From an uncultured Aquimarina sp. (GTDB lineage Bacteria > Bacteroidota > Bacteroidia > Flavobacteriales > Flavobacteriaceae): DNA of 64,000 bases. The position numbers were made by a program, and so were the translations under genes. Below, piece after piece: positions 1 through 8,348 of this stretch (the first letter of the stretch is position 1; each line of letters starts with the position of its first letter). The notes beneath the pieces were generated by a model, which searched no databases, was not told where the DNA came from, and saw only the letters and a list, made by a program, of their open reading frames with translations. Location of the stretch: positions 1-64,000 of the forward strand of contig CANMML010000001.1 in NCBI GenBank assembly GCA_947499005.1, in the 5' to 3' direction.

Positions 1-807
1 TTCTGTAGAGTTCCAGATGATCGGACTCATTTATTGGTTAGGGCTAAATCTAACAGAACTTTAAATGAAGAGAAAAAGCTTTTTGATTTTCTTTCCAAGC
101 AAGATTTGAAAGGGACTTATCAAATTAATTTAGAAGGAGACAAAAGGCGTAATATAAAAAGAAGAACTGCTATCATTGAAGTACGCTTTACTCCTGTAAC
201 AATCCATGGACATCAATATACCCCAAAAGAGTTACCCCAAAGCGTTTCGCTTTATGCTATTGAAGCTAAGGAAGTTGGGGCAGGTATTGATAACCCCATA
301 CATTGGAGATTATTAACCACTAAACCTGTTAACGACCTAGAAACAGCTTTGCTCTGTATTGAGTGGTACACTTGCCGCTGGATCATAGAGGAGGTATTTC
401 GTATACTAAAGAAAGAAGGTTTTGATATAGAAGCCAGTGAATTAACTCGAGGAAAAGCGATAAGAAAGTTGTGTTTAATGATGCTAGAGACAATAATTAA
501 ATTGTTTATCATGCAAATAGCCTATAACTGCGATGAAGAAATAGATCCTAGAAGCTGTTTCTCCCAACAAGAGATAGAATGTTTAGATATACAAATTCTA
601 CAACTAGAAGGGAATACAAAAAAATTAAAAAACCCATATAAACCTTCTGATCTTAAAAGGTATATATGGGCTATAGCCAGACTTGGCGGCTGGAAAGGCT
701 ACCTCAAACAGAGGAAACCTGGAATTACTACTTTCTGGATTGGACTCCAAAAATTCGCCTCAATAATGCAAGGCTGGTTGCTTTTTAAAGATGTGTCCAG
801 ACGGTAG
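1..807 (+). mobile_element. IS4-family transposase, 5' end cut by window edge
   Basis: DDE transposase that moves an insertion sequence. The reading frame is open from base 1 (F-C-R-V-P-D-D-R-T-H before the first TTG at 34), so the gene continues off the left edge. The IS4 signature Y-(2)-R-(3)-E-(6)-K is intact at YTCRWIIEEVFRILK (about nt 364-408), which contains the catalytic glutamate. The C-terminal tail (GGWKGYLKQRKPG) is typical of the family. No frameshift is visible in the part present. The right end of the element was not resolved; CTTAAGG-type inverted words lie at about 810-817 and 850-857. The copy may be intact, but that needs the sequence to the left. Confidence 0.88.
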
Positions 808-1152
808 TACTTAAGGGTGGTTTTATTGCTGCTGTCAAAGGGTAAATACCTTAAGGCTTGTCATTGAATTAGAGTTTCATTTCAAATGCCTCGTGGGCTT
901 ACTTAGAAGTAGTTTACTATCTGCGTGTAAAGCAAAAAGCGACAGAATCCTTACCCCCCAATAATGATTCAAATCGCTTTTATACAACAATACAATAATT
1001 TTAGAAGTATGTTTTTTCTATATGGTCTTTAAAATTTGTAAATTACGAGCAGTCTCTTGACTGCTGGTAATGTGTTATAATTTTGTGTATGTAAATTTAT
1101 AAGATGTTATCCTTCTAGTCAACTGTGTTTTTCCGCAAGTAAATGGTATTAG
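808..1152. other. Intergenic region between transposase and PAS-LuxR gene
   Basis: No gene seen in these 345 bases. It holds the presumed right end of the IS element (unresolved) and copy 1 of an ~80 bp structured repeat at about 931-1012. The last ~140 bases are AT-rich leader of the gene at 1153. At 1007-1026 the word GTATG is followed by a T tract and CTAT, the same layout as the palindromic sites at 3243 and 5302. Confidence 0.6.
931..1012 (-). repeat. Structured ~80 bp repeat, copy 1
   Basis: Aligns along its length with 3099-3182. Read on the minus strand it starts CATACTTCTAAAA, then a conserved ATTGTTGT, then a stem whose arms are about GCGATTTGAATC and GATTCTGTCGC around a G-rich loop, then TTTTTG. 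That form resembles a Rho-independent terminator or a small structured RNA. Arm substitutions between the copies partly keep the pairing. No gene would obviously be terminated on that strand, so the function is unknown. Confidence 0.6.
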
Positions 1153-1884
1153 ATGATGATTAAAAGTATAGGTCAATATTCGAAATCTAGGATAACTGCA
1201 ATTCCAGTAGATTTAAATTCAGATGTTTATAAGCTGTATAGTCGATCAATACCTTCTTTTAAAGACCAGGCAGTTTATGTGTATTCTTTTAAAGAAGGAA
1301 GAATGTTATATGCTAATGGATGGCTAGATCTTTTGGGGTATAAAGATGAAGAGATAAATATGCTTTCGATAGTTAATCTTACTTCGCAGAGATATGCCAA
1401 ATTTTCATATGAAATTAATGATAAGGCATTAATGTTTTTAAGTAATGTTAGAACAGATTTAGAGGAATATAGTTTTACTTTAGAAACAGAAAAGATTCAT
1501 AAAAACGGAGAGTGCGTGCCTGTATTTTCAAGAGTTGGAGTTTATAAGGCAACTAACGGATTTATAGAAGAAATTATTGGGGTATCTCAGCGTATGCCCA
1601 ATATGAAAAGAGGAGAGGTAATGCAATATGCTGCATATGGGCCAGCAGCCAATGAATTTGAAGAAACATTAAATAAAGAGTTATTTCAGCATTTCGCTAT
1701 TTCTAGAAAAGAGAAAGAAGCATTAAAATTAGCAGCAGAGGGGTTGTCTTTCAAAGAAATTGCTCATGAAGTAGGGGTTTCTCAATCTGCTATAGAAAAA
1801 AGAGTTATTCCCTTATATAAAAGGTTTTCTGTAAAAAGTTTACCTCATCTTATTAATTTTGCTCACGAAAATCATATTTTATAA
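1153..1884 (+). CDS. PAS domain / LuxR-type HTH transcriptional regulator
   Basis: Predicted cytoplasmic one-component regulator of 243 residues. Residues about 38-145 look like a PAS sensor fold (ANGWLDLLGYKDEEI, then a PAC-like HKNGECVPVFSRVGVYK). Residues about 178-240 are a LuxR/GerE-type helix-turn-helix (SRKEKEALKLAAEGLSFKEI, ending LINFAHENHIL). The HTH tail resembles that of the response regulator at 5365, so the two could read related sites. There is no REC domain or membrane segment. The start is ATG ATG at 1153/1156. The gene converges on the membrane ATPase gene with 14 bases between stops. The ligand is unknown. Confidence 0.8.
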   Translation: MMIKSIGQYSKSRITAIPVDLNSDVYKLYSRSIPSFKDQAVYVYSFKEGRMLYANGWLDLLGYKDEEINMLSIVNLTSQRYAKFSYEINDKALMFLSNVRTDLEEYSFTLETEKIHKNGECVPVFSRVGVYKATNGFIEEIIGVSQRMPNMKRGEVMQYAAYGPAANEFEETLNKELFQHFAISRKEKEALKLAAEGLSFKEIAHEVGVSQSAIEKRVIPLYKRFSVKSLPHLINFAHENHIL

Positions 1885-1898
1885 TTAGACAATTGTCA

Positions 1899-2936
1899 TC
1901 ATAAACAGATTGTCTCGATTTTGTTCTTAGGGATGCCTAATCCTTGAAGCATTTCTATCCATTCAGCAGGAAATGGAGGTGTGCCGCAATTGCCCAAAAC
2001 CCAAATAATATTGCTGTTTTTTATTAGGTTTCTGTTTTTGGTATTTGGTTCACTTTTTAGACTATCTACAAATCTTAGAAAGTCAGTTGCTCTAACAATT
2101 TCTTCGTGAAAAGGATATCCTGGATTAATGTCATCAATTATTAAAAAATCGGCATCTTTCCAGTGCCAAGGTCTTAGTTTCTGACTTTGTTCTAGAGATG
2201 ATTCTTCAAATAGTAAGCTATAAAGTTTTGTTCCAGTTAGGTAAAAGCAAGCATTCTTTTTTATAGATAATTCATTGCAAGCCCCTACAGCTAGACTTGT
2301 TTTTCCACTTAGTTTTTCTCCGAATAATAAGAGATGATTTCCAGTGTTTTCTTTTTTTAAAAAAGCAATTACTTTTTCTTTGTCATTCTCATTGATTTCA
2401 TTGTTCCATTGACTTAACCTAAACTGAAAAGGGTATTCGGCATAGCTTTGATACATTTTAATAAAGAACCAATCTATAGTTGGGTAGATTAAGGCTACAC
2501 CTATAATAAGTAAGATGTATATATTAAGAGTTGAATAATTTATGAATAAGCTTGCAGAGAAAGCTCCTAGTGCAAAGAAAAAAACATCAACGGTTGTGTC
2601 GTAAGCTATATTACCCCATTTAGGTTTAAAAGTATATTTTTTTTTGTGAGCGTATTTTTTAGAAAAAAAATTGAAAGCTAATGGGGCTAAAAAGTTAAAA
2701 ATTTCGAAAATAAACCAAAATAGGGTTACGATTAAGGCGCAGTAGAGTATTGGTTTGGGATCGCTTTTAGTCTTAGAGATCGTATATGAAACAAATGTGG
2801 GAATTGCGCCTAAACAAAAATGACCAAATTGATTAGCCATCCATGCATAAGTTAATGTAATACCTCTGTGAGAGTCTTTTCCTATTAAATCGGCCTTTAG
2901 TTGAGAAAAGGCATTTTTGAAATTTAAAGTTGACAT
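1899..2936 (-). CDS. Membrane-anchored P-loop (DnaC/IstB-like) ATPase
   Basis: Predicted 345-residue inner-membrane protein with four hydrophobic segments (about 37-55, 62-85, 117-135, 138-160) followed by a cytoplasmic P-loop domain. Walker A is GEKLSGKT (206-213); Walker B is FLIIDD (about 264-269). A late VLGNCG stretch fits a sensor-1-like asparagine. The core looks most like compact AAA+ loaders or helper ATPases, but I do not recognise the family. The ATG at 2936 (MSTLNFKNAF) is preferred to the TTG at 3011, whose extra 25 residues look like translated leader. No partner gene is in the same operon. Role unknown. Confidence 0.65.
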   Translation of the reverse strand: MSTLNFKNAFSQLKADLIGKDSHRGITLTYAWMANQFGHFCLGAIPTFVSYTISKTKSDPKPILYCALIVTLFWFIFEIFNFLAPLAFNFFSKKYAHKKKYTFKPKWGNIAYDTTVDVFFFALGAFSASLFINYSTLNIYILLIIGVALIYPTIDWFFIKMYQSYAEYPFQFRLSQWNNEINENDKEKVIAFLKKENTGNHLLLFGEKLSGKTSLAVGACNELSIKKNACFYLTGTKLYSLLFEESSLEQSQKLRPWHWKDADFLIIDDINPGYPFHEEIVRATDFLRFVDSLKSEPNTKNRNLIKNSNIIWVLGNCGTPPFPAEWIEMLQGLGIPKNKIETICL

Positions 2937-3098
2937 AGTTGGAGCTTTGAGTAGTACTATTTTAATTAATAGGGAGGTTCTTAAAATTAATATAAAATTA
3001 TTACTATACAATACTATGTTGCAGAATGTTAGAGGGGTACCCGTTTTTAGGTATTCTTCTTTTTGAAGAATTATTTTTTTGAGCTTGTAGATTTAAGG

Positions 3099-3182
3099 AA
3101 GAAAAAAAGCGACCGAATCTTTACCCCCATAATGATTTCGGCCGCTATCCTAACAACAATACTATTCTTTTTAGAAGTATGA
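3099..3182 (-). repeat. Structured ~80 bp repeat, copy 2
   Basis: Diverged direct copy of 931-1012. On the minus strand the stem arms GCGGCCGAAATC and GATTCGGTCGC flank a G-rich loop and are followed by seven T. The pairing is stronger than in copy 1, and several differences from copy 1 keep base pairs. The two copies bracket the PAS-LuxR and ATPase genes. Confidence 0.6.
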
Positions 3183-3242
3183 TTAGTAATTGTTTGTTGC
3201 TTTGTTTGTGATGTAAAAGTATTTAGGTTTAAACCTTAGGTT

Positions 3243-3274
3243 ATCATACTTTAGTATGATTTTTTTACTATTTT
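3243..3274. promoter_or_regulatory. Palindromic operator-like site upstream of kinase 1
   Basis: Perfect 8-bp arms ATCATACT and AGTATGAT with a TT spacer (3243-3260), then six T and a CTATTTT block. The 32-base unit recurs at 5302-5333 with one mismatch. The same palindrome ahead of the kinase and its response regulator suggests a shared, possibly autoregulatory, binding site. An AU-rich terminator is an alternative for this copy. Confidence 0.6.
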
Positions 3275-3432
3275 AAATCTAATTTGTTTTATCTGTTGGT
3301 TTTTTAAGAAGAGAAGTGTTGTAGTAATTTCATATTTTATTTGTTAAACATACTCTTTTAGGATAGAGGTATATTTTTTTTAAAATTTCAAATAATATAA
3401 GTTTAATAATTCTAGTAAATAAGTCCCCAAAA

Positions 3433-5241
3433 ATGAAAGTTATTCTAGTATTTATAGCAGTACTTTTCCATATAGTATCTGTTTTTTCAAAGTCCCAAAA
3501 ATCGGTTTATCACAATATTTCTAAGGTATCTTTGGAACGCACAGAAGATTTTTCATTTACTCAATTTATAAGGGATGTAGATAGTAGTAAGTTTAAATCA
3601 ATTACAAAGGATAGGCTTTATTTGAGAAGTAGGGATTCGTTATATGTATATAGGTTTAATCTGAACAAATATGACATTGATAGTGATTATTATATAACGC
3701 TAAGAGATGGATTTATTTATGAAATAGAATCTAAATTAATTTCATCAGATTCTATAGAGAGTTATTCAACTTATAGTTATCCTGATAGGCCATTTTTTCA
3801 TTCGTTTTTTTATAAATCGCCAATGTGGGTAATTCCTAAAGAAAAAATTACTTCAGATGCTTATTTCTATTTAAAAGTTATGCCTCATGGGGCGAATAAC
3901 AGGATGGAATTCTTTGTTGAAGATCAAAATACCTTCTATAATCGTATTGAGCTCGAATATTTATATATTGGAGTTTATGGGGCTTTAGTTGCCAGTATAA
4001 TCATAGTACTGCTGCTTTTTTCATTTTTGAAAAAAGAATATAGCATTATATTTTTTGCAGCTTATATCTCTTGCGCATTGATAGGATATTTATCAATGAG
4101 AGGAATTGGTTTTCAACTTATTTGGGGTAATCATGAATATATTTCGACGAACTATAGTTTAAAGCACTCCTTTGCGACAATGTTTTTAGGACTATTTTAT
4201 CTTAAGTTTTATCGATTCAATAAGGAAACTAGATTTGCAAAAAAGATATTTCTAGTTTGTACTATTATCGTTGGGCTTTCGATTGTATTCAATCTAATAC
4301 ATCTTTTCTTGAATTTTCACCCTTATGTTCATGTGCATATTTGGTATACCTTAAAAACGGTTTTAATTGTTTTTACTTTTTTACATATTTATTTGGCTTA
4401 TAAAAAAGTGATTCCGATATATCTTACAGTAATCTTTGTCTTTACACTATTGACATTGGTGTTTTTTCATGCTATAAACCCTTCGGTTCTTATTACTGAT
4501 GGGTATAAATATTTTTTATATAATCTAAGACATATTTTGTTTCTTATTGAGGTATTAGCAATGACCCGTTTTATTTTCTCGGAAGTAATTCAAGTCCAAT
4601 CAAGATACATACAATTGCAGCAAGCGAATGATGAATTGAAAAGTGATTTTCGAAAAAGTGTTATTGAGATTCAGGCTAAAGAAAGGAATATGTTACTAAA
4701 CGATGTTCATGATTCGTTTGGAGGTTATTTGGAGACGGTGAAAATTAGAATGCACCAAGAAAATGCAAGTGAAAAATTACAAGCCGTAATGGATTCATTT
4801 TATAGTGAATATAGGATGTTACTGAGTAATATTTATGCACCAGAAATAGACCCTCAAAATTTTTCGAAGCTTATAAAAGAGTATTGTGATAAGGTTGATA
4901 AAATTAACAAAGAACATATTAGTTGTTCTATCGAATTAGAAAACGTTAGATTTTCTCAGCATGTTTGTATGCATTTATATAGGATTGTTTCAGAAGGTAT
5001 TACAAATGCCATTAAACACGCTAAATCTTCGGTAATACATCTTCATATTTCATCGTCGGGAAAAGACATAAAATTAGAGCTTGTTGATAATGGAGTCGGA
5101 ATAGATTACACTAAAAATATTAAAGACTCTTATGGGATTAACAGTATAAAAGATCGAGTTCAAGATATACAAGGTACTTTTGAATTGACAAGTGAGAGAA
5201 GTAGAGGGACTAATCTTATTGTAAAAGTACCTATTTCATAA
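3433..5241 (+). CDS. 7TM sensor histidine kinase 1 (7TMR-DISM type)
   Basis: Inner-membrane sensor kinase of 602 residues. It has a Sec-type signal peptide (1-20, no lipobox cysteine), a periplasmic domain (about 25-175) resembling 7TMR-DISM extracellular domain 2 (SLYVYRFNLNKY, FFYKSPMW), about seven membrane helices (180-390), a short coiled coil, a HisKA_3-type dimer/phosphoacceptor region with His426 in DVHDSFGGYLE, and a HATPase_c domain (ITNAIKHAK N-box, DNGVGI G1 box, RGTNL). The NarX/DesK-like architecture suits the NarL-type regulator encoded next. It is the most diverged of five paralogues and the only one with a non-lipoprotein signal. Ligand unknown; DISM domains are thought to bind small molecules, possibly carbohydrates. 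Confidence 0.88.
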   Translation: MKVILVFIAVLFHIVSVFSKSQKSVYHNISKVSLERTEDFSFTQFIRDVDSSKFKSITKDRLYLRSRDSLYVYRFNLNKYDIDSDYYITLRDGFIYEIESKLISSDSIESYSTYSYPDRPFFHSFFYKSPMWVIPKEKITSDAYFYLKVMPHGANNRMEFFVEDQNTFYNRIELEYLYIGVYGALVASIIIVLLLFSFLKKEYSIIFFAAYISCALIGYLSMRGIGFQLIWGNHEYISTNYSLKHSFATMFLGLFYLKFYRFNKETRFAKKIFLVCTIIVGLSIVFNLIHLFLNFHPYVHVHIWYTLKTVLIVFTFLHIYLAYKKVIPIYLTVIFVFTLLTLVFFHAINPSVLITDGYKYFLYNLRHILFLIEVLAMTRFIFSEVIQVQSRYIQLQQANDELKSDFRKSVIEIQAKERNMLLNDVHDSFGGYLETVKIRMHQENASEKLQAVMDSFYSEYRMLLSNIYAPEIDPQNFSKLIKEYCDKVDKINKEHISCSIELENVRFSQHVCMHLYRIVSEGITNAIKHAKSSVIHLHISSSGKDIKLELVDNGVGIDYTKNIKDSYGINSIKDRVQDIQGTFELTSERSRGTNLIVKVPIS

Positions 5242-5301
5242 TATGATAAAAGTAGGGTGTGTTGTTTAAGTTTTGCCTTAATAAAATTAAAGGAGGTTTT
5301 C

Positions 5302-5333
5302 ATCATACTTTAGTATGATTTTTTTGCTATTTT
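5302..5333. promoter_or_regulatory. Palindromic operator / promoter of response regulator
   Basis: Second copy of the ATCATACT-TT-AGTATGAT palindrome (5302-5319) with the same T tract and CTATTTT(G). TATTTTG is one base short of the Bacteroidota -7 core, so the palindrome would sit over the upstream promoter region. It overlaps the apparent TTG start at 5332, an argument for translation starting further downstream. Confidence 0.6.
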
Positions 5334-5364
5334 GCATATACACTACATGTCAATTAGCTCGAAA

Positions 5365-5988
5365 ATGAATAATGATATACGATTAGTTGTTGCAGACGAT
5401 AATCTTTTTTTTGCAGAGGCTTTAGCGGAAAACTTGAGTCTAAAAGAAGGATTAGATGTAAAGGAGGTATTTTCAAGTATTGATGATCTTATACGTTATT
5501 GTAATTCCAATACGCTAGATGTGCTAATTCTAGATGTTAATTTTAGAGGGCAGAGTTCTTTAGATAGCTTGACTGAAATTCGAAAAGAAAAGGATGATTT
5601 TAAAATTATTATATTGACAACATTAGATAATGATTTTAATAAATCTCTAGCCCAGAAGTATCAAATTGATCTTTTTTTAAGTAAAGAAAATTCTTTTAAG
5701 AACTTTTCAGATGTAATCTTTAATTGTTTTGAGAATTCAAATAAAAAAGAAAGCCCTAATACAAAAGGAGTAGAAATTAGTGGAGTAAAATTTACAGATA
5801 CTAAAATCAAAGTATTAAGATCACTCTATAAATATTCTGGAAAAACAGAAGGTGAAATTGCAGGCAAATTAAATATTTCAGAAAGTTCTTTAAAGACTCA
5901 TAAAAGACAATTATACGAAATGACCAATACAAAGCGTATTACGGATTTGATAAAGTTTGGTTTTGAGAATGGGATTTTACTTCAATAA
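5365..5988 (+). CDS. NarL/LuxR-family response regulator
   Basis: Transcription factor partner for the HisKA_3-type kinases. The receiver domain (about 1-120) has the acidic pair in VVADDN, the phosphoacceptor Asp in VLILDVNFRG, the switch Thr in IILTTLD and the Lys in LSKENS. A GerE/LuxR HTH follows at the C terminus (IAGKLNISESSLKTHKRQL). ATG at 5365 (MNNDIRLVVADDN) fits the family and leaves a short leader after the promoter-like block; ATG 5347 is possible, while TTG 5332 lies inside the conserved operator. It is the only response regulator in the array, so all five kinases may converge on it. The two palindromes are its most likely binding sites (inference). Confidence 0.88.
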   Translation: MNNDIRLVVADDNLFFAEALAENLSLKEGLDVKEVFSSIDDLIRYCNSNTLDVLILDVNFRGQSSLDSLTEIRKEKDDFKIIILTTLDNDFNKSLAQKYQIDLFLSKENSFKNFSDVIFNCFENSNKKESPNTKGVEISGVKFTDTKIKVLRSLYKYSGKTEGEIAGKLNISESSLKTHKRQLYEMTNTKRITDLIKFGFENGILLQ

Positions 5989-6359
5989 TTTTTAATGCTA
6001 AAAAGGAGGCTTGCTATATTTTTTTATAGAAAGTAAAGCAGAGAAGTTATATTATCCAAATCCATTTTGATCAGCTTTTATTACCTAGACAAAGATGTAA
6101 AAAGAACATGGTTATAGATGTAAAAATGAAGATTATGTGCATTATAGCGTAGTATCTAAGTATTTGTTTATAAAAGGAATCATAAAACATAAAGTATTGT
6201 AATAAGCTGTTTAAGGGTGTCAATAAATATTTTGTGAGGTAGGTAGACGATATTTAATATGATAGATAGTCTCTCATTGTATTGGCAATAAATCAACGGG
6301 ATGTGTTATAATAGTGATGTGTATCGGTGAATTATTTAATGAAAACGTACTCTTATTAA
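5989..6359. other. Intergenic region before kinase 2
   Basis: No gene, strong terminator or recognised promoter core seen in 371 bases. An AAAGGAGGCTT word with a T-rich run lies just after the regulator's stop (about 6002-6025). It resembles the AAAGGAGGTTT before the palindrome at 5302 and has no ORF behind it. Confidence 0.5.
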
Positions 6360-8192
6360 GTGGGTAAAATAGCAATAAAAATAGTTTTTTCTTTTTTTGG
6401 ATTAGCATCTCTTGTCTCTTGCAAGCAGACGTATAATACTTCTCACAATTATATAAGATCAATAACATTAAGTAATGCCATTGATGTTTCTATAATTGAT
6501 GTTTTTGACAAATTTGATAAGGAAAATGTTATTAGGAATACTAATGAGAAATTGTACAGGAAATTAAAAGATAGTGTCATTTGGTATGAAGTTGATGTTT
6601 CTTCATTTACTAATAAAAAGGACGTGTTTTTTACAATTAGAGATGCTTATCTTGAAGGAGGTGAAGCTTATTTTGTTTCAAGTAATCATATAGATTCTCT
6701 TTATTCTTTTGATTTTGATTCCAAATATTTTATTAAGTCTTTTTTTTATAAATCACCTACATGGAAAATTCAAAATACATGGATAAAAGAAAATGCTAGA
6801 CTTTACTTTAAAATAGAACCTCATTTTTCCAACAATAGACTCGAGTTTTTTCTAGAAGAAGAAAATAACTTCTTGAGAAGAATGCAATTGGAATATTTAT
6901 TGTCAGGTGTTTATGTTTCTTTTGTGTTTAGTTTGTTAATTGTATTGACTTTTTTTTCGATATTGAAAAGAGAGTATAGTATACTTTTTTTTGCATTATA
7001 TCTTAGTTTTATGATGTTAGATTATTTGGCAATGAGAGGTATTTCAATACAATTTCTATGGCCAACTAATCATTTTATAAAAAGAAGTTATAGCCTATTA
7101 CATGTTTTGGCGATGATATCTATCTCTCTTTTTTATGCCAATTTTTATTCTTTTAATAGAAAAACTTTTTTGATAAAAAGATTTTTTCTGGGGACAACAA
7201 TTTTTTTGATAGGATTATTGTTTGTTGTTATTTATGCTTATATAGCTAATTGGAAGCCAGAAATACATGAATTAATTTGGTTAATTTTAAAAGTTATCTT
7301 GATCTGTTATATTGGCATACATTTGTTTTTAGCCAAGCAAAAAGTAATACCAAAATATTTAAGCACTGTTTTTACTATAAACTTAATTGTAGTGATTTTT
7401 TTTCATAGTTATAACCCTAGTGTTACCATAAGTGACTTTTTTAAATACACATTATATAATCTTAGGCATATTTTATACGCTATAGAAATCCTTGCGGTAA
7501 CTCGCTTTATCTTTTCAGAAACAATTAGCTCGCAAACTAACTTAAATAAATTACTGCAAGTTAATGAAGACTTAAAAAACAGCTTTCAACAAAGCCTTCT
7601 AGAAACACAAATGGAAGAGCGTAATGCTATTTTAGGGAATGTTCATGATTCATTTGGAGGCTATTTAGAGTCTTTTAAAATTAGGATATCTATGAATCCT
7701 TCTCCGAAACAAATGCAAGAGATTGTTGATGCATTCTATCAAGAATATAGAATTTTGCTAAATAATATATATAGTCCCAAAGTAGATAATGATAATTTTA
7801 AGCAATATTTGATTAAGTATCTAAATAAAATTGAATTACTGAATGTTTTGTCGATTAATTATAATGTTAATTTAGGAAGTTATGACCTTTCAAGCGAAGC
7901 TTGTATTCATTTATATAGAATCATTTCTGAGTCTTTTACTAATATTTTAAAACATGCAAAAGCAACAGAAGCGACTCTTTATTTTTCTGCTAACGGAAAA
8001 AAAGAATTGGAACTCATTATCTCGGATAACGGAATTGGATTTAAGGAAGAAGTGTTGAAAAGTCTAAACTCATATGGTTTTAAAAGTATAGAGGAGCGAG
8101 TGGAGAAAATAGGAGGGGTACTTAAGATTAATTCGGATTCTAAGCGAGGAACAACATTAAAGATAATTTTAGATAAGAGGTTTTTAGACTAA
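6360..8192 (+). CDS. 7TM sensor histidine kinase 2, lipoprotein-type N terminus
   Basis: 610-residue paralogue of the first kinase. Start is GTG 6360: an in-frame stop lies directly upstream, and the next residues form a signal with a lipobox (LASLVSC, Cys21). DISM-like periplasmic domain (about 35-185; DSVIWYEVDVS, FFYKSPTW), seven membrane helices, dimer region with His429 in NVHDSFGGYLE, and HATPase_c (TNILKHAKA, SDNGIGF, RGTTLK). The kinase half is almost the same as in the next two paralogues, while the sensor half is diverged. No own response regulator. A lipobox on a polytopic kinase is odd and could tether the sensor domain to the membrane. Confidence 0.87.
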   Translation: MGKIAIKIVFSFFGLASLVSCKQTYNTSHNYIRSITLSNAIDVSIIDVFDKFDKENVIRNTNEKLYRKLKDSVIWYEVDVSSFTNKKDVFFTIRDAYLEGGEAYFVSSNHIDSLYSFDFDSKYFIKSFFYKSPTWKIQNTWIKENARLYFKIEPHFSNNRLEFFLEEENNFLRRMQLEYLLSGVYVSFVFSLLIVLTFFSILKREYSILFFALYLSFMMLDYLAMRGISIQFLWPTNHFIKRSYSLLHVLAMISISLFYANFYSFNRKTFLIKRFFLGTTIFLIGLLFVVIYAYIANWKPEIHELIWLILKVILICYIGIHLFLAKQKVIPKYLSTVFTINLIVVIFFHSYNPSVTISDFFKYTLYNLRHILYAIEILAVTRFIFSETISSQTNLNKLLQVNEDLKNSFQQSLLETQMEERNAILGNVHDSFGGYLESFKIRISMNPSPKQMQEIVDAFYQEYRILLNNIYSPKVDNDNFKQYLIKYLNKIELLNVLSINYNVNLGSYDLSSEACIHLYRIISESFTNILKHAKATEATLYFSANGKKELELIISDNGIGFKEEVLKSLNSYGFKSIEERVEKIGGVLKINSDSKRGTTLKIILDKRFLD

Positions 8193-8348
8193 ATGTTGTT
8201 ATGAGTATTTTCATGGATTGAAATTTTTGCTTTTTTATGTAAAAACAATGACTAAATCTATATAAAGTGTTATTCGTAATATTCCTGATTCTAATTCAAA
8301 ACATTCTGATAGATCTTTTATATTTTTACAACGATTCAAAGAAGATGT

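Larger units (their letters stand above)
2937..3432. other. Intergenic region upstream of first sensor kinase
   Basis: No gene seen. It carries copy 2 of the structured repeat (3099-3182), a 12-bp palindrome AGGTTTAAACCT at 3225-3236, and the operator-like palindrome at 3243-3260. The remaining ~170 bases before the kinase start are AT-rich without clear structure. Confidence 0.6.

Noticed and set aside
931..3182. attL/attR of an integrated element
   Set aside because: No integrase between the copies, and the copies are too diverged (about three quarters identical) for a recent site-specific event.
5288..5300. AAAGGAGGT as ribosome binding site
   Set aside because: No start codon with an open frame follows at proper spacing; flavobacteria rarely use Shine-Dalgarno sites.
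5332..5364. TTG 5332 (or ATG 5347) as response-regulator start
   Set aside because: TTG lies inside the conserved operator block; ATG 5365 begins directly before the receiver fold. ATG 5347 remains possible.
6305..6313. TATAAT-like box before kinase 2
   Set aside because: Bacteroidota primary sigma does not use TATAAT; likely chance in AT-rich DNA.
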